From assembly GCA_963742205.1 (NCBI GenBank), contig CAVUKZ010000006.1, forward strand, positions 1-64,000: a stretch of 64,000 nt of DNA. The letters run 5' to 3'. How positions within the stretch are numbered: the stretch's first letter is position 1; each line of letters starts with the position of its first letter. The stretch comes from WHSW01 sp963742205. Its GTDB lineage: Bacteria > Actinomycetota > Thermoleophilia > Solirubrobacterales > 70-9. Of the stretch, positions 34,992 to 43,231 are shown in pieces. Under the pieces are notes generated by a model that did not search any database, was not told the origin of the DNA, and saw nothing but the letters and a program-made list of their open reading frames with translations. The translations under genes were made by a program, and so were the position numbers.

Positions 34992-35963
34992 CTACTCGTC
35001 GCGCAGATTCAACCCGAGCGCGTGGAGGGCCTCCATGACCTCTTCCGTGCTCCGCTTGCCGAAGTTCGGGATCGCGTTCAGCTCCGACTCCGAGCGCTGG
35101 ACGAGGTCGCCCACCGTCTGAATCCCCGCCCGCTTGAGGCAGTTGTAGGCGCGGACGCCGATCTCGAGCTCCTCGATCAGCCGGTCGTCGCCCTCGGTCG
35201 CGCCCGGGACCTGGGCGAACGCCCCGTCACCGTCGACGGTCGGGCCCTCGCGGGTGGTCAGCTCCTCGACCCGATCGGCGTCCGTGAAGATCGCCATCGT
35301 CTTGATCAGGATCTCGGCTGCCTCGCGCACCGCCGAGCCGGGCTCGATCGAGCCGTCGGTCTCGACCTCGAGCGTCAGCTTGTCGAAGTCAGTGCGCTGC
35401 CCGACGCGGGCCGAATCGACCTCGTAGGAGGCGCGGCGGATCGGGGAGAAGATCGAATCGATCGGGATCACGCCGATCGGCTGATCCTCGGTCTTGTTCT
35501 CCTCCGCCGGCGAGTAGCCGCGGCCGCGGCCGATCGTCAGGTAGAGCTCGAGCTTGGTGCGCTTCTCGAGCGTCGCGATCGGCGCGTCGGGGTTGAGGAT
35601 CTCGACGCCCGCGGGCAGATCGATGTCCTTGGCCTTGACCTCGCCGGGGCCGGTCGCCACGAGGGGCGCCTCGACCTCGTCCGCGTCCGTGTGCATGCGG
35701 ATGACGATGTCCTTCAGGTTGAGGACGATGTCCGTGACGTCCTCCTTCACCCCGGGGACGGTCGAGAACTCGTGCGCGACGCCCTCGATCCGGACGCTCT
35801 TGATCGCGGCGCCTCCGAGCGAGGACAGCAGCACGCGCCGGAGCGAGTTCCCGTACGTGTAGCCGAAGCCCTTGTCCAGGGGCTCGACGACGAACGTCCC
35901 GCGGGTGTCGTCGGCGTCCTCACTGGAAATCTTCGGAATCTGAAACTCGGGCAGGGTGGTCAT
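34992..35963 (-). CDS. rpoA: RNA polymerase alpha subunit
   Basis: The 323-residue protein has an N-terminal dimerisation domain with DKGFGYTYGNSLRRVLLSSLGG and the C-terminal domain with IEELEIGVRAYNCLKRAGIQ, LVQRSESELNAIPNFGKRS and a final LHALGLNLRDE. The C-terminal domain contacts upstream DNA and activators. Placed between rpsD and rplQ as usual. Confidence 0.98.
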   Translation of the reverse strand: MTTLPEFQIPKISSEDADDTRGTFVVEPLDKGFGYTYGNSLRRVLLSSLGGAAIKSVRIEGVAHEFSTVPGVKEDVTDIVLNLKDIVIRMHTDADEVEAPLVATGPGEVKAKDIDLPAGVEILNPDAPIATLEKRTKLELYLTIGRGRGYSPAEENKTEDQPIGVIPIDSIFSPIRRASYEVDSARVGQRTDFDKLTLEVETDGSIEPGSAVREAAEILIKTMAIFTDADRVEELTTREGPTVDGDGAFAQVPGATEGDDRLIEELEIGVRAYNCLKRAGIQTVGDLVQRSESELNAIPNFGKRSTEEVMEALHALGLNLRDE

Positions 35964-35997
35964 TGCTTCCTCACTTGGGGTTGTGTACGGATGAGCT

Positions 35998-36618
35998 CTA
36001 CTTGGAGTAGAGCTCGACGATGAGTTGCTCCTGGATCGGCGCGGCGATCTCGCTGCGCTCCGGCAGCCTGAGCACCTTCGCCGTCAGGGCATCGTGGTCC
36101 GCCTGCAGCCACGGTGGGACCACGGCTGTGAGCTCGGTCGCCTGACGGACCACGTCGGCGGCGCTCGAGTCCGGCTTGATCGTGATCACGTCGTCGGGGC
36201 GGACCTGGTAACTGGGGATATCGACCCGGCGGCCGTTGATCAGCCAGTGGCCGTGGTTGATCATCTGGCGACCCTGGCGCCGCGAGGCGGCGAAGCCGAG
36301 GCGTACGAGAACGTTGTCGAAGCGCCGCTCGAGCATCCGGAGCAGGTTGTCGCCGGTGACGCCCTCCTGGCGCGAAGCCTTGTCGTAATAGCCGGCGAAC
36401 TGGCGCTCGAGCACGCCGTAGAAGCGCCGCGCCTTCTGCTTCTCGCGCAGCTGGTTGCGGTACTCCGAGGCGCGCACGCGCCCGCGGCCGTGCTCGCCCG
36501 GCGGGTACGAGCGACGCTCGACGCCGCACTTCTCGGTCAGGCAGCGCTCGCCCTTGAGGAACAGCTTCTGGCCCTCGCGGCGGCACTGCTTGCACTGGGG
36601 TCCGGTGTCGCGTGCCAT
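35998..36618 (-). CDS. rpsD: 30S ribosomal protein S4 (zinc-binding form)
   Basis: The 206-residue protein starts MARDTGPQCKQCRREG, and its N-terminus has four cysteines (C9, C12, C26, C31) for zinc. The S4 RNA-binding domain is RRFDNVLVRLGFAASRRQGR with HGHWLINGRRVDIPS. ATG at 36,618 shares one base with the rpsK stop (TAATG). A longer in-frame reading upstream is only a shadow of rpsK. Confidence 0.97.
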   Translation of the reverse strand: MARDTGPQCKQCRREGQKLFLKGERCLTEKCGVERRSYPPGEHGRGRVRASEYRNQLREKQKARRFYGVLERQFAGYYDKASRQEGVTGDNLLRMLERRFDNVLVRLGFAASRRQGRQMINHGHWLINGRRVDIPSYQVRPDDVITIKPDSSAADVVRQATELTAVVPPWLQADHDALTAKVLRLPERSEIAAPIQEQLIVELYSK

Positions 36619-37016
36619 TACGGACGCCTCCGCTTCTTCGGCCGGCAGCCGTTGTGGGCCTGCGGGCTGACGTCCTTGACCGTGGTCACCTGCAGCCCGG
36701 CGGCCTGCAGCGAGCGGATCGCGGTGTCGCGACCCGAGCCGGCGCCCTTGGCATGCACCTCGACCCGCTCGACGCCGTGCTCCATGCCCTTGCGGGCCGC
36801 GGCGTCGGCGGTCACCTGAGCGGCGAAGGGGGTCGACTTGCGCGAGCCCTTGAACCCGGCCGAGCCGGCGGACTCCCAGCACACGACGTTCCCCTCGGGG
36901 TCGGTGATCGTGACGATGGTGTTGTTGAAGCTGGTCTTGATGTGAGCGATCCCGTACGGAACGTTCTTCTTTACGCGGCGGCGGGTGCGACCCCGGCCCC
37001 TCTTCGGCTGCGGCAA
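36618..37016 (-). CDS. rpsK: 30S ribosomal protein S11
   Basis: The 132-residue protein has a basic N-terminus (KRGRGRTRRRVKK), then HIKTSFNNTIVTITDPEGN and a C-terminal DVSPQAHNGCRPKKRRRP. It lines the platform of the small subunit. It is 10 bases after rpsM and coupled to rpsD. Confidence 0.97.
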   Translation of the reverse strand: MPQPKRGRGRTRRRVKKNVPYGIAHIKTSFNNTIVTITDPEGNVVCWESAGSAGFKGSRKSTPFAAQVTADAAARKGMEHGVERVEVHAKGAGSGRDTAIRSLQAAGLQVTTVKDVSPQAHNGCRPKKRRRP

Positions 37017-37026
37017 AGCTCTCTCC

Positions 37027-37410
37027 CTACTTCTTCGCCGGCGGCTTCTTCTTGCCGGCGATGCTCATCCGGCGCGGGCCCTTGCGGCCACGGGCGTTGG
37101 TCTTGGTGCGCTGGCCGCGGGTCGGCAGGCCACGGCGGTGGCGGACGCCGCGGTACGAGCCGATCTCCGAGAGCCGCTTGATGTTCTGCGAGCGCTCGCG
37201 GCGGAGGTCACCCTCGACCTCGAGCTCCTCGACCGCGTCGCGAAGCTTGACCGTCTCCTCCTCGGTGAGGTCCTTGACGTAGGTGTTCGGGTCGACGCCG
37301 ACCTTGTCGAGCACCTTGTCCGCGGTCGAGCGGCCGACGCCGTGGACGTAGGTGAGCCCGATCTCGACCCGCTTGTTGAGGGGGAGGTTGACGCCTGCGA
37401 TTCGTGCCAT
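37027..37410 (-). CDS. rpsM: 30S ribosomal protein S13
   Basis: The 127-residue protein begins MARIAGVNLPLNKRVEIGLT and has the conserved RHRRGLPTRGQRTKTNARGR. The Lys-rich tail (GKKKPPAKK) reaches the P-site tRNA. It follows rpmJ after 9 bases. Confidence 0.97.
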   Translation of the reverse strand: MARIAGVNLPLNKRVEIGLTYVHGVGRSTADKVLDKVGVDPNTYVKDLTEEETVKLRDAVEELEVEGDLRRERSQNIKRLSEIGSYRGVRHRRGLPTRGQRTKTNARGRKGPRRMSIAGKKKPPAKK

Positions 37411-37419
37411 CTGGGTTCT

Positions 37420-37533
37420 CTAGCCCTGCCTTTGCTTGTGTCGGGGGTTCGAGCAGATCACGAGCACGACGCCGCGCCGGCGAATCACCCGGCAGCGTTC
37501 ACACATCGGCTTTACGGACGCTCGTACCTTCAT
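37420..37533 (-). CDS. rpmJ: 50S ribosomal protein L36 (zinc-binding form)
   Basis: The gene encodes only 37 residues, MKVRASVKPMCERCRVIRRR onward to CSNPRHKQRQG. C11, C14, C27 and H32 form the zinc ribbon. ATG at 37,533, TAG at 37,420-37,422. In many actinobacteria infA precedes it, but here only 121 non-coding bases separate it from map. Confidence 0.93.
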   Translation of the reverse strand: MKVRASVKPMCERCRVIRRRGVVLVICSNPRHKQRQG

Positions 37534-37654
37534 CGGCCCTTCTTGGGTCGTATCGTTGGACAACTACGTGAGAAAGCCCGGCCACCCCAGTAGTCGGGCG
37601 GCGGGCAGGACATCGGCCCGGAAGCCGACAAAAGAGGATAGCAACCCACGGTCG
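37534..37654. other. Intergenic gap where infA is usually found
   Basis: 121 bases between map and rpmJ. They contain no reading frame resembling translation initiation factor IF-1 (about 72 codons would not fit). No terminator or promoter was clear. Confidence 0.6.
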
Positions 37655-38422
37655 TCAATCGACGTGCCACGGGGTCAGGATCCGGGGCCCATCCTCGGTC
37701 ACCGCAACCGTGAACTCGAAGTGGGCCGCGAGCGACCCATCGGCGCTGTAAACGGCCCAGTTGTCGTCGCCCAAACGCACGTCCGGGCCGCCGGCGTTGA
37801 CCATCGGCTCGATCGCGAGCACCATGCCGGGCTCGAGCTCGGGGCCCCTGCCGGGCTCGCCGTAGTTGGGCACCTGGGGGTCCTCGTGCATCTCGCGGCC
37901 GATCCCGTGCCCGACCAGCGAGCGAATGATCGACAGGTGGCCGTCGCCAACCCGCTGCTCGACCGCGTGCGAGACGTCGCCGAGGTGGTTGCCGGGACGC
38001 ACCTGCTCGACCGCGGCGAAGAGCGCGGCGCGAGTGGTCTCCAGCAGCTGGCGGGCGGCGGGCACGATCTCCCCCACGCCGACCGTGATCGCCGCGTCGG
38101 CGACCCAGCCCTCGTAGGTGACGCCGACGTCGAGCGAGATGAGGTCGCCGCGGCGGAGCTCGTACGGGCCCGGGATCCCGTGGACGACCATCGAGTTCGG
38201 GGAGGCGCAGATCGAGCCGGGGAACCCGCGATAGCCGAGGAACGAGGGCGTTGCCCCCTGCGAGGCGATGAAGCGCTCGGCGGCCCGGTCGAGGTCGTCG
38301 GTCGTCACCCCCGGGCGCACCTTGGACCGCAGCATCTTCAGGCACCGCGCCTGGATCTCCCCGGCGGCAGCCATCTGCTCGATCTGCTCCGGGGTCTTGA
38401 TGATGATTCCGCCGCGATACAT
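37655..38422 (-). CDS. map: Methionine aminopeptidase, type I
   Basis: The 255-residue protein removes the initiator Met. Metal ligands are in order: Asp in ISLDVGVTYEGWVADAAIT (two), His in VGHGIGREMHEDP, Glu in LAIEPMVN and Glu in HFEFTVAVTEDG. ATG overlaps the adk stop (TGATG). It has no N-terminal SH3-binding extension, so it is the short bacterial form. Confidence 0.97.
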   Translation of the reverse strand: MYRGGIIIKTPEQIEQMAAAGEIQARCLKMLRSKVRPGVTTDDLDRAAERFIASQGATPSFLGYRGFPGSICASPNSMVVHGIPGPYELRRGDLISLDVGVTYEGWVADAAITVGVGEIVPAARQLLETTRAALFAAVEQVRPGNHLGDVSHAVEQRVGDGHLSIIRSLVGHGIGREMHEDPQVPNYGEPGRGPELEPGMVLAIEPMVNAGGPDVRLGDDNWAVYSADGSLAAHFEFTVAVTEDGPRILTPWHVD

Positions 38423-39093
38423 CAGGCCTCCTCCTCCATCTTCAGTGTGGCAACCAGCGCCCGAATGCGATCGGTTACCTCCTCCGGCGGGCGATCGCCG
38501 TCGACCCGCTTCAGCAGTCCGCGCGACTCGTAGTACTCGATCAGCGGCTCGGTCTTCTCGCGGTACTGGGCGAGGCGGTTGCGGATCACCTCGGGACGGT
38601 CGTCGTCACGGACCTCGAGCGGCTCCCCGCAGACGTCGCAGACGCCCTCCTTCTCCGGCGCGTCGAAGTCGACGTGGAAGATGTGCCCGTTGGGGCACTG
38701 GCGGCGGCCGCCGAGCCGGCGCACGACCTCCTCCTCCCCAACCTCGATCAGGATCACGACCGAGACCCCGCGCCCCAGCTCTGTCAGCTTGGCGTCCAGC
38801 GCCTCCGCCTGCGGCTCGGTGCGTGGGAACCCGTCGAGGATGAAGCCGTCCTCGGCCTCCTGCTCGTGGATCCGCTCGCCGATCACGCCCACGATCACGT
38901 CGTCGGGGACGAGGTCGCCGCGGTCCATGTAGTCCTTTGCCTCCTTGCCCACGTCGGTGCCCTCGCGGACCGCCGCGCGGAGGATGTCGCCGGTCGCGTA
39001 GTACGGCAGGTGGAGGTCCTCCTGCAGGCGTTCGCCCTGGGTCCCCTTGCCGGAGCCCGGCGGGCCGAGAAGGATGAGGTTGAGCTCCGACAC
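38422..39093 (-). CDS. adk: Adenylate kinase
   Basis: The 223-residue long-lid form has P-loop LLGPPGSGKGTQ, AMP-binding ATGDILRAAVREGT, FILDGFPRTEPQ, and a lid with CPNGHIFHV and CDVCG, three Cys plus a His able to bind zinc. It interconverts ATP, AMP and ADP. It lies between secY and map in the standard order. Confidence 0.97.
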   Translation of the reverse strand: MSELNLILLGPPGSGKGTQGERLQEDLHLPYYATGDILRAAVREGTDVGKEAKDYMDRGDLVPDDVIVGVIGERIHEQEAEDGFILDGFPRTEPQAEALDAKLTELGRGVSVVILIEVGEEEVVRRLGGRRQCPNGHIFHVDFDAPEKEGVCDVCGEPLEVRDDDRPEVIRNRLAQYREKTEPLIEYYESRGLLKRVDGDRPPEEVTDRIRALVATLKMEEEA

Positions 39094-39100
39094 CCCGGAG

Positions 39101-40372
39101 CTACTTCAAGAAGCCTTCGTAATTCCGCATCATCAGCTGCGACTCGAGCTGCTTCACCGTGTCCAGCGCAACGCCGACCACGATCAGGATCGAGGTGCCG
39201 CCGAAGAAGAAGTTCGCCGACGTCTGGTTGATGAGGATCGTCGGCAGGGCCGCGACCGCGCCCAGGTACAGCGCCCCGGGGAAGGTGAGCCTGGACAGGA
39301 TCCGGTCCAGGTATTCGGCGGTAGGTCGCCCTGGTCGGACGCCGGGAATGAATCCCCCGTACTTCTTCAGGTTGTCCGCCTGGTCGACCGGGTTGAAGGT
39401 AACCGCGGTATAGAAGTAGGTGAAGATGACGATGAAGAACACCTCGCCGACGACGTAGGCCCAGCTCGAGGGGCTGAAGAAGGCGGCGAAGTCGAGCGCC
39501 GCGGGGGTGTTGAGAAGCTGGCCGATCGTTGGCGGGAAGGCCATGATCGAGGCGGCGAAGATCACCGGAATGACGCCGGCCATGTTCACCCTCAGCGGCA
39601 GGTAGGTCGAGCCCCCGGTCGTCATTCGCCGGCCGACGACCCGTTTTGCGTATTGGACCGGAATTCGGCGCTGCCCCTCCTGGACGAAGACGATGCCGAC
39701 GATCACCGCCAGGGCGATGAACGGCATCATCACGACGAAGACCTGGTCGGGGTTGTTCCACCACTGGCTCAGCCCCGGGAAGATCCGCGAGGCGATCGAG
39801 GCGAAGATCATCAGGCTGATCCCGTTGCCCACACCGCGCTGAGTGATCAGCTCGCCGAACCACATCAGCAGCACCGTCCCCGCGGTGAGCGAGATCACGA
39901 TCAGGAAGAGCTTGCCGAAGGTGAGGTCGCCGACCACGCTCTGGCCGGAGCTGTCTTGGAAGCTCTGGAAGAGGAAGACGTAGCCGATCGACTGCCCGAA
40001 GGCGAGCCCGACGGTGAGATACCGCGTGTACTGGGTGATCTTCTGCTGGCCGACCTCGCCCTCCTTCTGCAACCGCTCGAGCGCGGGGACGACGACCGTC
40101 AGCAGCTGGAGGATGATCGAGGCCGTGATGTAAGGCATGATCCCGAGCGCGAACAGCGACAAGCGCTGCAGCGATCCACCCGAGAACAGGTTCAGGAACC
40201 CGAGGACGTTGTTGCCCGTGAAGTTGCTCTCGATCGACTGGACCGTGTCGATGTCGATGCCAGGCGCCGGGATGTAGGCCCCGAGCCGGTAGAGCGCCAG
40301 CATCGCCAACGTGAAGAAGATCTTCCGGCGAATCTCCGGAACCGCGAAGGCGTTGGCGATCGTCTGGAGCAC
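39101..40372 (-). CDS. secY: Protein translocase subunit SecY
   Basis: The 423-residue, ten-helix channel begins MLQTIANAFAVPEIRRKIFF, with the plug and first-helix region GAYIPAPGIDI and later VGNGISLMIFASI and the cytoplasmic loop GGFIPGVRPGRPTAEYLDR. It forms the SecYEG pore. GTG start at 40,372 overlaps the last base of the rplO TAG. Confidence 0.97.
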   Translation of the reverse strand: MLQTIANAFAVPEIRRKIFFTLAMLALYRLGAYIPAPGIDIDTVQSIESNFTGNNVLGFLNLFSGGSLQRLSLFALGIMPYITASIILQLLTVVVPALERLQKEGEVGQQKITQYTRYLTVGLAFGQSIGYVFLFQSFQDSSGQSVVGDLTFGKLFLIVISLTAGTVLLMWFGELITQRGVGNGISLMIFASIASRIFPGLSQWWNNPDQVFVVMMPFIALAVIVGIVFVQEGQRRIPVQYAKRVVGRRMTTGGSTYLPLRVNMAGVIPVIFAASIMAFPPTIGQLLNTPAALDFAAFFSPSSWAYVVGEVFFIVIFTYFYTAVTFNPVDQADNLKKYGGFIPGVRPGRPTAEYLDRILSRLTFPGALYLGAVAALPTILINQTSANFFFGGTSILIVVGVALDTVKQLESQLMMRNYEGFLK

Positions 40373-40866
40373 TAGCTATCGATAACTTCGCAGGCGCCGC
40401 CCGCGGCCTCGATCTTCTCCTTCGCCGTGGCGCTGAACGCGTGAGCGCGAACGGTGAGCTTCTTGGACAGGTCGCCGCGGGCGAGCACCTTGACCGGGTG
40501 CGCGCGCTTCGCCAGCCCCGCGGCACGCAGCGTCTCCGGAGTCACCTCGGCCCCGTCGTCGAACCGCTCCTCGAGGTCGGCGAGGTTGACCGGCTGGGTG
40601 TGCGTCCGGAACTGCTCGAACGGCATCGACATCTTCTTGTTCGGGCCGCGCAGCTTGCGCATCCGCATGTGGATCGGGTTCTGGCCGCCCTCGTAGTTGC
40701 GCTTGTCCTTGGCTCCCGAGCGCGCGCCGGCGCCCTTGTGGCCGCGGCCGGCCGTCTTGCCGGTCCCCGAGCCCTTGCCGCGGCCGAGCCGCTTGCGCGG
40801 CTGGCGCGAGCCCGGCTTTGGCCGGATCGAGTGCAGGCCGATGTCCTCGGGGTCCAGACGGGCCAT
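40372..40866 (-). CDS. rplO: 50S ribosomal protein L15
   Basis: The 164-residue protein has the Gly/Arg-rich N-terminal arm RKRLGRGKGSGTGKTAGRGH and KGAGARSGAKDKRNYEGGQN. The C-terminal globular part includes HPVKVLARGDLSKKLTV. Its start overlaps the rpmD stop. Confidence 0.97.
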   Translation of the reverse strand: MARLDPEDIGLHSIRPKPGSRQPRKRLGRGKGSGTGKTAGRGHKGAGARSGAKDKRNYEGGQNPIHMRMRKLRGPNKKMSMPFEQFRTHTQPVNLADLEERFDDGAEVTPETLRAAGLAKRAHPVKVLARGDLSKKLTVRAHAFSATAKEKIEAAGGACEVIDS

Positions 40867-41045
40867 CAGTCCTGCACCTCCTCGACGAGGTGGGAGACGC
40901 GGTCGAGGGCGCCGCGCAACTGCGGCGTGTCCTGCAAGGTCGATTCCCGGCCGATCCGGCCGAGCTTCAGGCTGGCGAGGGTGCCGCGCTGCTTGACGCT
41001 CGCGCCGTTGGCGGAGCGGACCTGGCGAAGCTTGATCTCAGCCAT
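40866..41045 (-). CDS. rpmD: 50S ribosomal protein L30
   Basis: The 59-residue protein MAEIKLRQVRSANGASVKQR ... LASLKLGRIGRES is a short bacterial L30. It overlaps the end of rpsE by eight bases (41,038-41,045) and is coupled to rplO. Confidence 0.93.
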   Translation of the reverse strand: MAEIKLRQVRSANGASVKQRGTLASLKLGRIGRESTLQDTPQLRGALDRVSHLVEEVQD

Positions 41046-41712
41046 CGGATGGGGTCTCCTCGGCCGGCGCCTCGTCGCTCGCAGCCTCCGCGGGCTCCGT
41101 CGCCACGGCTACCGGCTCCACGGGCGGCGCCACGGGCGCCTCCGCCTCGTCGGCAGCCCCCTTTTCGGCCTTCGCCGCCTCCTCCTGGAGGTCGAGACCC
41201 AGCACCTGCTTGACCGAGAGGCCGCGCAGCTTGGCGACGTCCTCGGGGCGTCGCAGGCCGGTGAGGCCGTCCATCGTCGCCTTGACGAGGTTGATCGGGT
41301 TCTGGGTGCCGATCGACTTCGTCAGCACGTCGCGGACCCCGCCGAGCTCGAGTACCGCGCGCACGCCGCCGCCGGCGATCACGCCGGTACCGGGGCTGGC
41401 CGGGCGCAGGACCACGTGGCCCGAGCCGAAGCGGCCGATCGTGCGGTGCGGGAGCGTCTGTCCGTACTTCGGGATCCGGATCAGGCTCTTGCGCGCGTTC
41501 TCAACCGCCTTCTGGATCGCGAGCGGGACCTCGCGGGCCTTGCCGTAGCCGATGCCGACCACGGAGTCCTCGTCGCCGACGGCGACCAGGGCCGTGAACG
41601 AGAAGCGGCGACCGCCCTTGACCACCTTGGCGACGCGGTTGATCTCGATCACCCGCTCCTGGAGGTCGAGGCCCTGCGGGCTGACCAGCTCAATCTCGTG
41701 ATTCGTCTTCAT
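41038..41712 (-). CDS. rpsE: 30S ribosomal protein S5 with acidic C-terminal tail
   Basis: The 224-residue protein has a normal core: VIEINRVAKVVKGGRRFSFT, VVGIGYGKAREVPLAIQKA, VIAGGGVRAVLELGGVRDVL. After VLGLDLQEEAAKAEKG there is an Ala/Glu/Pro-rich tail of about 45 residues that most S5 proteins lack. Confidence 0.97.
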   Translation of the reverse strand: MKTNHEIELVSPQGLDLQERVIEINRVAKVVKGGRRFSFTALVAVGDEDSVVGIGYGKAREVPLAIQKAVENARKSLIRIPKYGQTLPHRTIGRFGSGHVVLRPASPGTGVIAGGGVRAVLELGGVRDVLTKSIGTQNPINLVKATMDGLTGLRRPEDVAKLRGLSVKQVLGLDLQEEAAKAEKGAADEAEAPVAPPVEPVAVATEPAEAASDEAPAEETPSDG

Positions 41713-41734
41713 CTCAGCCGCTCAAGGTAGCGAG

Positions 41735-42088
41735 TCAAAACTTCAGGCCGCCCTCGCGCGCGCCGTCGGCGAGCGCTTGGACGCGACCGTGGTACTGGTA
41801 GCCGCCGCGGTCGAACACGCAGGTGCTGACCCCGGCCGCCTTCGCGCGCTCGGCGACCAGTTCGCCGACCCGCTTCGCCTGGTCCATCGGGCTCAGCTCG
41901 CGGAGCTCGGGCTCGATCCACGAGACGGCGGCGACGGTGACGCCGCCCCGGTCGTCGATCAGCTGAGCAAAGACGCCGCGGTTGGATCGGAATACCGAGA
42001 GGCGCGGCCGCTCGGCGGTGCCCTCGACCTTCGAGCGCACGCGCTTGCGGCGGCGCAGACGCTGCTGTGGCTTGGTGGAAACGCTCAT
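41735..42088 (-). CDS. rplR: 50S ribosomal protein L18
   Basis: The 117-residue protein has a basic N-terminus and RPRLSVFRSNRGVFAQLIDD, FDRGGYQYHGRVQALADGAR and a C-terminal EGGLKF. It binds 5S rRNA. Two bases separate it from rplF. Confidence 0.97.
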   Translation of the reverse strand: MSVSTKPQQRLRRRKRVRSKVEGTAERPRLSVFRSNRGVFAQLIDDRGGVTVAAVSWIEPELRELSPMDQAKRVGELVAERAKAAGVSTCVFDRGGYQYHGRVQALADGAREGGLKF

Positions 42089-42090
42089 CG

Positions 42091-42624
42091 TTATGCCCTC
42101 TTCCCGACCTTGCGCTTGACCTGCTCGCCCGCGTAGCGGATCCCCTTGCCCTTGTAGGGCTCGGGTGGGCGCACGCGGCGGATCCGCGAGGCGATCTCGC
42201 CGACCAGCTGCTTGTCGATCCCGCGCACGACGATCTGGGTCGGCTGCGGGACGTCGAACTCGATCCCGTCCGGGGCCTGGATCGTCACCGGGTGCGAGTA
42301 GCCGACGCTCAGCTCCAGCGCCTTGCCGGCGAGCTTTGCGCGATAGCCGACGCCCTGGATCTCGAGCGCCTTCTCGAACCCGTTGGTGACGCCCTCGACC
42401 ATGTTCGCCACCAGGCTCCGCGTGAGCCCGTGGACGGCGCGGTCGGTGCCGCGGTCCGTCGGGCGCGACACGACCAGGGTGCCGTCCTGCTCGACGATCT
42501 CCATTCGCTGCGACACCGTCTGCTCGAGCTCGCCGCGCGGGCCGTTGACGCTCACGCGGCCGGGCCCGACGCTGACGCTGACGCCCTCGGGAACGCTGAT
42601 CGGCTTCTTTCCAATGCGGCTCAT
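42091..42624 (-). CDS. rplF: 50S ribosomal protein L6
   Basis: The 177-residue protein begins MSRIGKKPISVPEGVSVSVG. The signature near the C-terminus is RRVRPPEPYKGKGIRYAGE. Two related domains; it lies at the factor-binding site near the stalk base. Confidence 0.97.
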   Translation of the reverse strand: MSRIGKKPISVPEGVSVSVGPGRVSVNGPRGELEQTVSQRMEIVEQDGTLVVSRPTDRGTDRAVHGLTRSLVANMVEGVTNGFEKALEIQGVGYRAKLAGKALELSVGYSHPVTIQAPDGIEFDVPQPTQIVVRGIDKQLVGEIASRIRRVRPPEPYKGKGIRYAGEQVKRKVGKRA

Positions 42625-42631
42625 CGATTTC

Positions 42632-43027
42632 TCACCACACGTAGGCGACGACCTCGCCGCCGACGCCCTTCGCGCGCGCCTCGTGGCCGGTCATCACGCC
42701 GGAGGAGGTGGACACGATCGAGGTCCCCATGCCTCCCTGAACCCGCGGAACGTCCGCGTGCGTGACGTAGCGCCGGCGCCCCGGGCGCGAGACCCGGCGC
42801 ATGCCGCTGATCACCGGCCGGCGGTCCTCGGTGTACTTCAGCTCGATCCGGATCACCTCGCCCTTCGCCGTCGGCTCGACGTCGAAGCTCGAGATGTAGC
42901 CCTGCTCGCGCAGGATCCGGCTGAGCTCCTTCTTCAGTCGCGATGCGGGCACCTCGACCGAGGTGTGATCGGCGGCGGCCGCGTTGCGGACGCGCGTCAG
43001 ATAGTCGGAAATTGGGTCGGTAAGCAT
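42632..43027 (-). CDS. rpsH: 30S ribosomal protein S8
   Basis: The 131-residue protein begins MLTDPISDYLTRVRNAAAAD, ends GTSIVSTSSGVMTGHEARAK then GVGGEVVAYVW. S8 represses the spc operon in other bacteria; no such mRNA site was sought here. Confidence 0.97.
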   Translation of the reverse strand: MLTDPISDYLTRVRNAAAADHTSVEVPASRLKKELSRILREQGYISSFDVEPTAKGEVIRIELKYTEDRRPVISGMRRVSRPGRRRYVTHADVPRVQGGMGTSIVSTSSGVMTGHEARAKGVGGEVVAYVW

Positions 43028-43040
43028 GGGGGCAGTTGGT

Positions 43041-43226
43041 TTACCAGCTCGACTTGCTCATCCCCGGCACGTAGCCGTTGTGAGCGGCCTCGCGCAGGCA
43101 GATGCGGCAGAGGCCGAACTTGCGGTAGTAGGCGCGGGAGCGGCCGCAACGGCGGCAGCGGTTGTACCCGCGGGTCTTGTATTTGGGCGCCCGCTGCTGG
43201 GCGACCTTCTGTGACGTCTTCGCCAT
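43041..43226 (-). CDS. rpsN: 30S ribosomal protein S14, type Z (zinc-binding)
   Basis: The 61-residue short form MAKTSQKVAQQRAPKYKTRG has four cysteines (CRRCGRSRAYYRKFGLCRIC) that bind zinc. It lies between rpsH and rplE, as expected of the housekeeping copy. Confidence 0.94.
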   Translation of the reverse strand: MAKTSQKVAQQRAPKYKTRGYNRCRRCGRSRAYYRKFGLCRICLREAAHNGYVPGMSKSSW

Positions 43227-43231
43227 ACGGT

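Noticed and set aside
35022..36023. A 333-residue plus-strand frame across rpoA
   Set aside because: Antisense to a certain gene; composition is that of a mirror frame.
39047..40375. A 442-residue plus-strand frame across secY
   Set aside because: It is a codon-bias shadow of SecY with no recognisable domain or start context.
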